A stretch of 30,333 bases of DNA from Lysobacteraceae bacterium. Its GTDB lineage: Bacteria > Pseudomonadota > Gammaproteobacteria > Xanthomonadales > Xanthomonadaceae. This document shows positions 15,400-23,279 of this stretch, in pieces; within the stretch, counting starts at the first letter, position 1; each line of letters opens with the position of its first letter. The DNA lies in assembly GCA_027483745.1 (NCBI GenBank), contig JAIXTZ010000070.1:1-30333 (forward strand), read 5' to 3'. A program made the translations under genes and the position numbers. The notes below the pieces were generated by a model that ran no database searches, was not told the origin of the DNA, and saw only the letters and a program-made list of their open reading frames with translations.

Positions 15400-17090
15400 G
15401 CGGCCGGCCCGTCGCCCACCACGCGCAGCACTTCGGCGGGCGTGGTCTGCCCGAGCGCCACGCGGCGCTTGGCCACGCGCGTCATGTCGGTGAAGCCGGC
15501 GGCATGCGCGAGCGTTCGCACGGCCTCGCGGCCGGCGTCGTCGGCGATGGCGTTGGCGATCGCCTCGTCCAGCACGAGGATCTCGTACACCGGCAAGCGG
15601 CCGCGGTAGCCGCTGCCGCGGCAGTGTTCGCAGCCGACGCCGCGACGTCCGCAGGCCTCCGGGTCGTCGATGCCCAGCCAGGCGCGCTCGGCGGCGGTGA
15701 ACGGCACGGCGACGCTGCAGTGCGGGCAGTTCTGCCGCACGAGGCGCTGGTTGACCACCGCCAGCAGGTTGTCGGCGATCACCTGCGCTTCGAGGCCCAG
15801 CGGCCGCAGCCGCGGCACCACGCCGAACACGCCGGAGACGTGCAGGGTGGAGAGCACGAGATGGCCGGTGGCGGCGGCCTCGATCGCGGCTTGCGCCGTC
15901 TCGGCGTCGCGCATTTCGCCGAGCAGGATCACGTCGGGATCGTGGCGCAGGAAGTGGCGCAGCGCCGAGCCGAACTCGTAGCCCGCGCGGCGGTTCACTT
16001 CGGTCTGGCAGGCGCCGGGAACGCGGTATTCGATCGGGTCCTCGACGGTGAGCACGTTGCGTTCGATCAGCGACTGCATGCGCAGCGCCGCGTGCAGCGA
16101 GCTGCTCTTGCCCGAGCCGGTCGGCCCGGTGATCAGGATCAGCCCCGCCGGCTTCGCGAACATGCGTTCGAGGCCGGCCACGTCTTCGGGGAAGAAGCCG
16201 AGCTCGGTGAGTCCCGAGAGGTCGCTGTGCTCGGGCAGCAGTCGCATCACCATGCGTTCGCCGCCCTCGCTGATCAGCGTCGAGACGCGGACGGTGAGCG
16301 CGCTGTCGAGCACGGTGGCCCGGAAGCTGCCGTCCTGCGGCCGGCGTTGCTCGGAGATGTCCATCTCGGCCGCCAGCTTGATGAAGCCGAGAAGGCGCTG
16401 CAGCGAGGCCGGCATCGCGAGGATCGGGCGCAGCACGCCGTCGACGCGGAACAGCACGTGGATGCTGCCGTCGGCCGGCGCGATGTGGATGTCGGTGGTT
16501 CGCTCGCGCACCGCGAGATGGAGCAGGTAGTCGAGCAGCTTCTCGGGGCTGTAGGCGTGGTCGACGTCGGCGGCGATGCGCTTGAGCTCGCGCTCCAGCA
16601 GCGATTCGACCGGGTTCTGCGCGAAGTAGTAGGTGTAGCGGATCAGCTGGGCGACGCGGGTGAACTCGCCCTGCACGAACTTGCAGCGAAGCCCGGATCG
16701 TTGCAGCACGATCTGCGCCACGGCGTCGGCGTCGGCATCGCCGAGCAGCACCTCCAGCGCGTTCTCGACGCGGCGCAGCGGCAGGAACGCGCGCAGCAGG
16801 CACAGCTCGCGGTTGAACAGCGCCAGCACCTGCGGGTCGGCTGGCGGCAGCGCATCCACCGGCGTGAACGGCATGCCCTGCAGTTCGGCGATGACGCGGA
16901 CGATCGCGGTTTCGCTGGCGAGGCCGTGCTTGACCAGCAGCCGCCCGAAACGCTGGCCTTCGATGGCGTGCTTCTGCAGCGCGTACTGCAGCTGGGCCCC
17001 GTTGAGCAGGCCGCGTTCGACGAGGATGCGGCCGAGGCGCTGCGCCTCCTGGCCGGCCGCGGCGTTCGGGGCGACGTTAACGGCGGCCAT
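15396..17090 (-). CDS. mshE: Pilus assembly ATPase (GspE/PilB/MshE family)
   Basis: A 564-residue secretion-type ATPase that would power pilus extension from the cytoplasmic side. It has an N-terminal MshEN-like region (about 15-160, with RLGRILVERGLL and RFGRLLVKHGL repeats that in MshE-type proteins can bind cyclic di-GMP). It also has Walker A GPTGSGKS (322-329), Asp box TVEDPIEY (348-355), Walker B ILLGEMRD (388-395) and His box GHLVLSTLH (409-417). The four-cysteine metal site typical of assembly ATPases is CPHC (455-458) with CEHC (487-490). The ATG at 17090 overlaps the TPR gene by 14 bases. An in-frame ATG at 17108 would add 6 residues. The tetracysteine marks it as an extension, not a PilT-type retraction, motor. 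Confidence 0.93.
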   Translation of the reverse strand: MAAVNVAPNAAAGQEAQRLGRILVERGLLNGAQLQYALQKHAIEGQRFGRLLVKHGLASETAIVRVIAELQGMPFTPVDALPPADPQVLALFNRELCLLRAFLPLRRVENALEVLLGDADADAVAQIVLQRSGLRCKFVQGEFTRVAQLIRYTYYFAQNPVESLLERELKRIAADVDHAYSPEKLLDYLLHLAVRERTTDIHIAPADGSIHVLFRVDGVLRPILAMPASLQRLLGFIKLAAEMDISEQRRPQDGSFRATVLDSALTVRVSTLISEGGERMVMRLLPEHSDLSGLTELGFFPEDVAGLERMFAKPAGLILITGPTGSGKSSSLHAALRMQSLIERNVLTVEDPIEYRVPGACQTEVNRRAGYEFGSALRHFLRHDPDVILLGEMRDAETAQAAIEAAATGHLVLSTLHVSGVFGVVPRLRPLGLEAQVIADNLLAVVNQRLVRQNCPHCSVAVPFTAAERAWLGIDDPEACGRRGVGCEHCRGSGYRGRLPVYEILVLDEAIANAIADDAGREAVRTLAHAAGFTDMTRVAKRRVALGQTTPAEVLRVVGDGPAA

Positions 17091-17574
17091 GGCGCGTTGC
17101 TCCCACATGGGCCATCGCCGCGGCGAGCTCGGCGGACTCGCCGGCGCTGGCCCGCAGCGCCACCAATCGACGGCTGGCGGCGTCCACGTCGCCTTGCTCC
17201 GCTTCGAGCAGGGCGAGGTTGATGGTGGCGTTGCGGTCGCCTGGCACACGCTGCAGCACGTCGCGATAGCGGGCGATTGCCTCCACGTCATCGTCGGCGC
17301 GGTGCGCGAACCAGGCCTGCATGCGCAGCAGGGTTAGGCTGCGCGCCGGCAGCAGGGCCTCGAGATCGGCGAGCGTGGCCCGACCGGCGTCGAGGTCGCC
17401 CGCCCGGAGGGCATGCTCCAGCGTGGCGACGGCGCGCGCGACGGCCTGCGCGTCGACCTCGCCGTCCGGGGTGGTCTTCGGTGCGGCGGTCGCCACGGCC
17501 GCGGCGGCGACCAGCAGCAGGGCGGCCGTCACCCGCCATCGGGCGGCGCGTCCTGGCGAGCGCGGGCCGCTCAT
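17077..17574 (-). CDS. Membrane-anchored or periplasmic TPR protein (MshN position)
   Basis: A 165-residue protein with a basic N-terminus and hydrophobic segment (about 14-31), acting as signal peptide or anchor. Tetratricopeptide-like helices follow from about residue 40: ALRAGDLDAGRATLADL, then AIARYRDVLQRVPGDRNATINLALLEAEQGD. It lies between the secretin and the ATPase, the position of MshN in MSHA operons, though it is shorter than typical MshN. A role as scaffold for secretin or platform assembly is inferred from position. Its ATG overlaps the secretin stop (ATGA) and its 3' end overlaps the ATPase start. Confidence 0.75.
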   Translation of the reverse strand: MSGPRSPGRAARWRVTAALLLVAAAAVATAAPKTTPDGEVDAQAVARAVATLEHALRAGDLDAGRATLADLEALLPARSLTLLRMQAWFAHRADDDVEAIARYRDVLQRVPGDRNATINLALLEAEQGDVDAASRRLVALRASAGESAELAAAMAHVGATRHGRR

Positions 17575-19250
17575 AGCACGGTCACCCGGAGCACCATGAC
17601 GAGCTCGCGGCTGTCATGGCGGCGCGTCTGCGCGCCGAACAGGTGGCCCACGCCGGGCACGTCGGACAGCCCCGGAATGCCTCGGTCGCCGTTCTCGGCC
17701 TGCTGGTCGATCAGGCCGCCCATCAGGATCGTGTCGCCATCGCGCAGGTTGAGCGTGGTGGTCATGCCCTTGAAGCTGATCACCGGCAGCGTGACCGCGT
17801 TGCCCTCGCCCACCTCGATGAGTTCGAGGCTGCCGGGCGCCACGTCGGTCTGCATCGGATGCACCAGCAGCTCGACCTTGCCGTCGTCGTGGATCAGCGG
17901 GGCCACGCCGATCACCACGCCGGCGAACAGCGATTCGGTCTGCACGTCGGACGACGTGTTCGTGGCGCCGCCGCCCGGGTTGCTGAAGCTGGTCGTCGAC
18001 TTGCTGACGTAGCGGATGTTGCGGCCGACGCTGAGGTAGGCCGGCGTCGCATTGCGCACCCGCAGGCTGGGGTTGGACAGCACTTTCACGTTGCCGAAGC
18101 CGCGCAGTACGTTCACCGCCGCCGAGAAGGTGTCGCCGGCGTAGGCGAGGCCGGTGCCGCGGCCGAGCGGGCTGCCGATGGCCTGGCGCGGGAAGGTCAG
18201 CAGCCGGTCCAGGGTGTTGTCGCGGGCGCCGGGCAAGGCACCCGACACCGGATCCAGCTGGATCGGGGCATCGCCGTAGATGCCGGCCACCCGGCCGCGC
18301 AGCAGGTTCCAGTCCACGCCGTACTGGAACTGGTCGCTGAGCTGCACGTCGATGAGCTGGGCCTCGACGAGCACCTGGCTACCGAGGATGCGCTGGTTGT
18401 GCTCGATCACCTCGGCGATGGCGCGGACCTGCGACGGGCGCGCGCGGACGAACAGCGTTCCGGTCAGCGGGTCGAGGGTGAATCGCGCGGCTTCGCGACG
18501 GTCTTCCGGTCTCTGCGCGCCGGGCTCTTCCTTGAGGATGCCCTCGATCGCCGCCGAGATCTGCTTGTAGGGGTCGTTCTCCTTGCCGACGCTGCCGTCC
18601 AGGATCAGCGTGCCGCGCAGCGAGTCGCCGCCGCCACCGGCGCCGCTGCTGCCCGCACCGAACACGTCGCCGCCGGTGCTCATTTCCAGCGACGTGGTGC
18701 TGTTGAGCATGTCGAGCTGGAACACGCGCTCCTGCATCGGCCCCACCACGAGGGCCCCGCCGCGCGTTTCACCGTGCAGGTCGAAGGCCGTCAGGATGTG
18801 GTTGTAGACCTCGCGGGCGGTCACGTCCTTGAGGAACAGGCTGGCGCGCTGGTCACGCGCCTGCACGCTGGGGTCGATGATCAGGTTCATGCCCAGCTGT
18901 TCGGCCAGCGCCCAGAGCAGCGCGTTGACGTTCGCGTCGCTCATGTTGATCGTGACGACCCGGTTCTCCAGCGGGTCATAGGCCGGCGCCAGCGCGGCGG
19001 CGGCCGGCGGCGCGGGCTGCACGCGCTCGAGCTCGCGTCGCAGGCGGGCGTTCTCCTCCGCGAGCGCGGCCGACTCGCTGGCGACTTTGCTGCCGAGCTG
19101 CTGCAGGGCGGTCGGGTCGGTCGGCGGCAGGTCGCGGACGCTGCGCGGCACCGTGCCGCACCCGGCGGTGAGGGCCGACAGGGCGACCACCAGGGCCAGG
19201 GCAAGGGCGCCGCGACGGGCGGGCTTCGGGCGGGAGAGGGGCATGGTCAT
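17571..19250 (-). CDS. mshL: Outer-membrane secretin lipoprotein (MshL/PilQ/GspD family)
   Basis: A 559-residue secretin that would form the outer-membrane channel for the pilus. The start at 19250 gives MTMPLSRPKPARRG and a lipoprotein signal ending LTAGC (Cys31), so it is lipidated. A short coiled-coil-like stretch (55-77) is followed by an STN-type N0 domain (about 95-165, INMSDANVNALLWALAEQLG), a Gly/Ser-rich loop (198-210), an N1-like domain, and the secretin barrel from about 290. Barrel landmarks are VLVEAQLIDVQLSDQFQYGVDW, then KVLSNPSLRVRNATPA, then GDTILMGGLI. An in-frame ATG at 19244 is an alternative start. The upstream open frame to 19349 lacks a signal sequence. Its position between prepilin and TPR genes fits MshL. 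Confidence 0.9.
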   Translation of the reverse strand: MTMPLSRPKPARRGALALALVVALSALTAGCGTVPRSVRDLPPTDPTALQQLGSKVASESAALAEENARLRRELERVQPAPPAAAALAPAYDPLENRVVTINMSDANVNALLWALAEQLGMNLIIDPSVQARDQRASLFLKDVTAREVYNHILTAFDLHGETRGGALVVGPMQERVFQLDMLNSTTSLEMSTGGDVFGAGSSGAGGGGDSLRGTLILDGSVGKENDPYKQISAAIEGILKEEPGAQRPEDRREAARFTLDPLTGTLFVRARPSQVRAIAEVIEHNQRILGSQVLVEAQLIDVQLSDQFQYGVDWNLLRGRVAGIYGDAPIQLDPVSGALPGARDNTLDRLLTFPRQAIGSPLGRGTGLAYAGDTFSAAVNVLRGFGNVKVLSNPSLRVRNATPAYLSVGRNIRYVSKSTTSFSNPGGGATNTSSDVQTESLFAGVVIGVAPLIHDDGKVELLVHPMQTDVAPGSLELIEVGEGNAVTLPVISFKGMTTTLNLRDGDTILMGGLIDQQAENGDRGIPGLSDVPGVGHLFGAQTRRHDSRELVMVLRVTVL

Positions 19251-19272
19251 GCTCGGTCGTTGTTTCCGGAGT

Positions 19273-20031
19273 TCATCGCGTCTGCGCGGCCAGCCAGCCC
19301 AGCAGCGCGGACGCGCCCTCGGCCACCACCACGTCGTCGTATCGGGCATCCGCCGGGCGCGACGGCGCGGCGATGCAGTTCTGGTTGGCGCTGGCCATGG
19401 CGACGTTCACGCCGTCGAAGCCCGCGGGCGTCGGGCCGGCGCCGTCGGCGTCGCGCACCGGGGCCACCAGCGCGAAGGCCGGGTTGGACTGCACCACCGC
19501 GCAGTTCTCGGGCGAGGCGCTCGTGCCCGGGCCGGTGAGGAACGGACGGTCGCTGCCGCGGGGCAGGCGCGCCGCGGCCGCCAGCACCGCGCGGAAGCGA
19601 CCACTGCCGTCGATGTCCGCGGCCACCGCGGGTGGCGCGACGAGGTCGGCACCGCCGGCCCGGCTCACGGCATAGCGCAGGCGCTGGTCGCGGTCTGGAC
19701 GCACCAGCCCGAGGCTCTCGTACGGGAGCCAGCCGACCTGCGCCGAGGGCGGGCAGCTGCCGCCCAGCCCTTCCCGTGCGCCGTCGCCGAGGGCGCTGAG
19801 GTCGGGGCACGGCAGCCGCTTGTTGCGCAGCGCGAAGGCGCGGAGGGCTTGCCGCGCCTGCTCGGCGTCGGCCCGTGCGCCGCTCGCGTCGCCGCGGCGT
19901 GCCGCTTCGCCCAGCCCGGTGGTGACGACCGTTCCAAGCACGCCGATGATCGACAGCACGACGGCCAGCTCGACCAGCGTCACGCCGGACATGCGGTGCG
20001 AGCGAGGGCGCGTGGCGGCGCGGGCAGGCAC
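19273..20031 (-). CDS. Large-family prepilin, GTG start (252 aa)
   Basis: A prepilin with leader PARAATRPRSHRMSG and mature V-T-L-V-E (cleavage after Gly16, Glu at +5), then a hydrophobic helix (17-38). It carries the large-prepilin motifs: LPCP (73-76), GWLPYESLGL (100-109), RYAV (119-122), FALVAP, DGVN and a late ARYDD. It lacks the long C-terminal extension of its three paralogues and so shows the minimal form of this family. The GTG at 20031, one base after the upstream stop, is preferred. The internal ATG at 19992 would leave a 3-residue uncharged leader. It is separated from the other three large prepilins by secretin, TPR, ATPase and platform genes. Confidence 0.83.
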   Translation of the reverse strand: MPARAATRPRSHRMSGVTLVELAVVLSIIGVLGTVVTTGLGEAARRGDASGARADAEQARQALRAFALRNKRLPCPDLSALGDGAREGLGGSCPPSAQVGWLPYESLGLVRPDRDQRLRYAVSRAGGADLVAPPAVAADIDGSGRFRAVLAAAARLPRGSDRPFLTGPGTSASPENCAVVQSNPAFALVAPVRDADGAGPTPAGFDGVNVAMASANQNCIAAPSRPADARYDDVVVAEGASALLGWLAAQTR

Positions 20032-20032
20032 G

Positions 20033-20653
20033 TCAGGCGTCTCCGGAGGTCGCGGTCGGCGGACGCGCGCCCGGTGGGACCACGTCCGTGCGCAGCTGCT
20101 GGCGCAGGGTTTCGAACTCCTTGCGCAGCGCCTCGATGCGGGCGTCGCGCTCTGGCGTCCGCGGCGTGGCGACCTCCGCCTGCATCTCCTGGGCGATCGC
20201 CTGCAGCTGCAGGCTGATCTCCAGGTTGTGGCGCAGGGCCGGCAGGTTGAACTGCGCCTTGATGGCCGGGTCGTCCATCGCCTCCAGCGTGTCGAGCGCC
20301 TTGCGCACGTGCACGCTGCTGGCGGCCGAGCGATCCACCGCCTCGGCCAGCATTGCCGACATGCTCTGCTGCAGAACGGCCAGCTGCTGCTCGCGCAGGG
20401 TCGGGGCCTTCGTCGTTTCTGCCGGCGCGGTCTCCGGAAGGGCGCTGGCCCACGGCGGCGGTGCTTCGACGGCCGCTGGGGCGGGCGACGGCACCGGCGC
20501 CGCAGGACTCACTGCGGCCGTCTCGGCCGGCAGGTCGGCCGGCTCTTGGAGCGTTTCCGGCCGCGGCGCAACGCCGCGCAGGGTGACCACGGCGAGGATG
20601 CCCAGGCCGATGGCGATGGCGATCCCGAAGGCCCATGGGCGGAGGCGACTCAC
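20033..20653 (-). CDS. Membrane-anchored protein of unknown function in pilus operon
   Basis: A 206-residue protein not assigned to a family. The GTG start at 20653 overlaps the preceding stop as GTGA. A single membrane helix is at about 7-25 and leaves the rest in the periplasm. Residues 28-80 are rich in Pro and Ala, a flexible linker. Residues 85-195 are helical with heptad-like stretches (LREQQLAVLQQSMSAMLAEAV and RIEALRKEFETLRQQL) and likely form a coiled coil. Its position between the MshK-like protein and a prepilin suggests an accessory or alignment-complex role. That is inference from context only. Confidence 0.75.
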   Translation of the reverse strand: MSRLRPWAFGIAIAIGLGILAVVTLRGVAPRPETLQEPADLPAETAAVSPAAPVPSPAPAAVEAPPPWASALPETAPAETTKAPTLREQQLAVLQQSMSAMLAEAVDRSAASSVHVRKALDTLEAMDDPAIKAQFNLPALRHNLEISLQLQAIAQEMQAEVATPRTPERDARIEALRKEFETLRQQLRTDVVPPGARPPTATSGDA

Positions 20654-21186
20654 GGCGAGCCCTCCGGCGTCGGCCCGGCCTCGCCCGGCGTCCGCAGGGC
20701 CAAGGTGTGCTGTTGGCCTTCGCTGTCTTCGATGCGCACGCTGCGAGCGCCGATGTGCCGGACGATGGCGCCGTCCGCGAGGCGTGCGCCAGGGCCCACC
20801 AGCGTGCCGTCGATCATCGCCCGCGGCCGCAGGTCGCGGCCCGAGACGATGAAGGCCAGCACGCGCGCCGCCGGCGCGTTCGGATCGACGCCCGTCGCGT
20901 TTCCGTCGGCGGTGCCGGCCCCGGTCGCGGCGATGCGCTCGGTCGGCGGCAGGGCGACGATGGTGGCGCTGGCGACGCGCGCCGGAGCGGCCACGAGGGC
21001 CGCGAGCGCGCTGCGCACCTGCTCGGTGCGCTGCACGTCGGCCTGGAGGCGGACGGCGGTGTCGGTGTCGACATCGTTCCCTCGTCCGGCCAGGGCGGCG
21101 GGCTTGCCGAGGACCATCGAGCCGACCCAGCCGACGACGGCGATCCACGCAACCAAGGCGAGCAGCGCGAACTGCTTGGGCTTCAT
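20650..21186 (-). CDS. MshK/PilP-like inner-membrane protein
   Basis: A 178-residue protein with an N-terminal membrane helix (about 5-27). Its C-terminal segment (about 115-165) reads FIVSGRDLRPRAMIDGTLVGPG, then VRHIGARSVRIED and a TLAL strand. This is the small beta-barrel pattern of MshK, PilP and GspC-type periplasmic proteins that link platform and secretin. The ATG at 21186 overlaps the preceding stop (ATGA) and its own stop overlaps the next GTG start. Gene order (I, J and K-like genes before the secretin) supports an MshK role. Sequence similarity alone is modest. Confidence 0.72.
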   Translation of the reverse strand: MKPKQFALLALVAWIAVVGWVGSMVLGKPAALAGRGNDVDTDTAVRLQADVQRTEQVRSALAALVAAPARVASATIVALPPTERIAATGAGTADGNATGVDPNAPAARVLAFIVSGRDLRPRAMIDGTLVGPGARLADGAIVRHIGARSVRIEDSEGQQHTLALRTPGEAGPTPEGSP

Positions 21187-22760
21187 GGCGACACCCCCGC
21201 GGCGGGCGCGGCCGGCGCCCGCGTGAGCTGGTAGGAAAAGACGCCGCCCGCGGCGCCCGCGCGGGCGTTGCCGGACTGCGGGTCGATGGCGGTCGGCACG
21301 TAGCCGGCTTCGCGCAGGCGCTGGACGAATCGAGCCACCTGCTGCCCCCGGTCCGGGCCGCCGGCCGTCGCGGCGTAGTTGACGAGCCCGTCGATGCGCA
21401 GCGAGGTGCCGCCGTTGGGCGCGGGGTCGAGGCGCAGGCGCAGGATCCGGACGTCCGAACCGGCGGCCTCGCGCAAGGCCAGCAGGGTGGCGGTCGGGTC
21501 GAGCGACTGGCCGAGCGCCGTGGCGCGGCCGATGAACTCGAGCACCGCCGGATACTCCGGCGGCACGGTCTGCCCGGCTTCCATCGCCAAAGCTCTCGAT
21601 TCCAGGTCCTCGGCCTCCATGCGGATGGCGGCCGCACCACCCCGCGCCTCGTGTGCCGACAGCGTCCATCGGCCGCCCAGGGCGGCCAGGCCGATCGCCA
21701 ACGCCAGCGAGGCAACGCTCGCCCACGGCAGCAGGCGTTCGGCCACGAACATCGCGCGGGCCGCTCCGGCGTTCACCGCGACGGCCGCCGACGTGCCCGC
21801 CAGCACCGGAGGCAGCCCGCTGCGATAGCGCCGGCCTTGGGTGTCACTGACCACCACGTGGGGCGCCAGACGCACGCCTGCCCCGCAGTGGGCGGCGAAG
21901 ATCTCAAGCAACGCTTCGTCGAGCGGGCCGTCGCCGATCGTGGGGACGCCGGGAACCGTCGTCGGGATTGGCGCGGGATCGGCGGCGGGCTCGCCGTAGG
22001 CGTACTCGTCCTGCCCATCGAAGCTCATCGAGGGCTCGAGGCGTGCGGTGCCGCCATGGCGCTCGGTCGGGGTTTCGTCGGTGTCGATCCCCGAGGGCGA
22101 TGCGGGGGCCACGGGCCGGCTTGCAGCGGCGGCCGGCGTGCGTGCGCTGGCCAGCGGGGTCAGGGCGCCGATCCAGTCGATGGTGACCGTTTCGGTTGCG
22201 CTCTCGTCGCCGGAGAGCAGCGTGCCGGCGCGTTCGCCGAGCGAAGCGACCGTCATCGCCAGGTCGGCGCGCGAGTCGCTGAAGGCGAGCGCCGAGGCGT
22301 GGACGGGGCCACCGCGCAGCGACGCCAGGAACACCACTTTCCGGCCGCTGTGCAGGACGACGCCCTGGCCCGGGCGAAGCCGCTTCCACAGCAGGGCCAC
22401 GGTGGGCAGCAGGAGGCAGTGGTCGTCCTGCTGGTCGGCCCAGGCGAACATCGGCTGCCAGCGGTCCAGCGGGACGGCCGTGTACAGCGCCTGGTAGCCG
22501 TTGCCGACGGTCCGCATCTCATGGACGAGAACCTTGGCATCGCCGTCGATCAGGCCGTCGGCGCGCAACCGGCGCTCGATCAGGGCGACCGCGTGGGACG
22601 GGCTGCCCTCCAGCGACGCCACGTCGCTGACGGCGCCGTCGAAGTCCGTCAGCACGAGGCTGGCGCGCTCCACGCGCGGGCGGCCTTCAAGCACGGCGAC
22701 CGTCGCGCCGTCGAACGCGAGCCAGCGCCCGTCCTGGTGGACCAACAGGCGCGGGGTCAT
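21183..22760 (-). CDS. MshI/PilM-GspL-like bitopic assembly protein
   Basis: A 525-residue protein with a cytoplasmic N-terminal part (about 1-200) resembling the actin-like fold of MshI, PilM and GspL. A disordered acidic/Pro-rich linker follows (about 205-280), then one membrane helix (about 344-365) and a periplasmic C-terminal part (370-525). That C-terminal part has a PilN-like ferredoxin-type region around LRLRLDPAPNGGTSLRIDGLVNY. This arrangement would link the ATPase to the periplasmic alignment complex, as GspL does in type II secretion. Both ends overlap neighbouring genes by 4 bases. Assignment rests on architecture and gene order, since sequence conservation is low in these proteins. 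Confidence 0.75.
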   Translation of the reverse strand: MTPRLLVHQDGRWLAFDGATVAVLEGRPRVERASLVLTDFDGAVSDVASLEGSPSHAVALIERRLRADGLIDGDAKVLVHEMRTVGNGYQALYTAVPLDRWQPMFAWADQQDDHCLLLPTVALLWKRLRPGQGVVLHSGRKVVFLASLRGGPVHASALAFSDSRADLAMTVASLGERAGTLLSGDESATETVTIDWIGALTPLASARTPAAAASRPVAPASPSGIDTDETPTERHGGTARLEPSMSFDGQDEYAYGEPAADPAPIPTTVPGVPTIGDGPLDEALLEIFAAHCGAGVRLAPHVVVSDTQGRRYRSGLPPVLAGTSAAVAVNAGAARAMFVAERLLPWASVASLALAIGLAALGGRWTLSAHEARGGAAAIRMEAEDLESRALAMEAGQTVPPEYPAVLEFIGRATALGQSLDPTATLLALREAAGSDVRILRLRLDPAPNGGTSLRIDGLVNYAATAGGPDRGQQVARFVQRLREAGYVPTAIDPQSGNARAGAAGGVFSYQLTRAPAAPAAGVSP

Positions 22761-23269
22761 GGCGCGTCTCCCGTGCGGAACAGCAGGGTGCCGCGCAGGG
22801 TCATCATCAGCGGCGGACTGCGCGGATCGTTGGCGTCGAAGAGGCCCTCGTCGGGCCGGGTCACCGACAGGTCGAACGCTTCCGCGCCGAACAGGCGCTG
22901 TTCGTCCCGGGCCACGGAGCCGAGCAGCTGGTTCACTTCCTCACGGCCCATCGGTGCCTGCGCGACATTGATGACGCGCTCGCCCCACTGGTCGCCGGCG
23001 AAGCCCGCGGCGCGCGCCTCGTCGACCAGTCGGTTCGCGCTCTCGGCCAGACGGACGCGGAGCTCGGCGTCCTTCAGCCGCTGCTCGGCGCTGGCCTTCG
23101 CCTGCTCGGCGGCCGCCAGTTCGTCGTAGGCGCCGCCCAGCGACTGGCGCGCCGTGGTGAACCAGACGGCGGCCAGCAACAGGCCACCGAGCGCCACGGC
23201 GAAGGTGGCGAGCGACGCCTGGCGCGAGCGCACCAGTCGTCCGAGCCGGGAAGGAAGCGGGGGACTCAT
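22757..23269 (-). CDS. MshJ/PilO-GspM-like inner-membrane protein
   Basis: A 170-residue bitopic protein. A basic cytoplasmic tail and membrane helix (about 20-38) are followed by a coiled coil (about 45-90, AAAEQAKASAEQRLKDAEL) and a small globular end (95-165) that closes with a PPLMMTLRGTLLF strand. This is the usual outline of MshJ, PilO and GspM. It begins 10 bases after the pilin stop and its own stop overlaps the following ATG. It would pair with the next gene product through the coiled coil and ferredoxin-like domain. Confidence 0.75.
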   Translation of the reverse strand: MSPPLPSRLGRLVRSRQASLATFAVALGGLLLAAVWFTTARQSLGGAYDELAAAEQAKASAEQRLKDAELRVRLAESANRLVDEARAAGFAGDQWGERVINVAQAPMGREEVNQLLGSVARDEQRLFGAEAFDLSVTRPDEGLFDANDPRSPPLMMTLRGTLLFRTGDAP

Positions 23270-23279
23270 GGTCGTCGCC

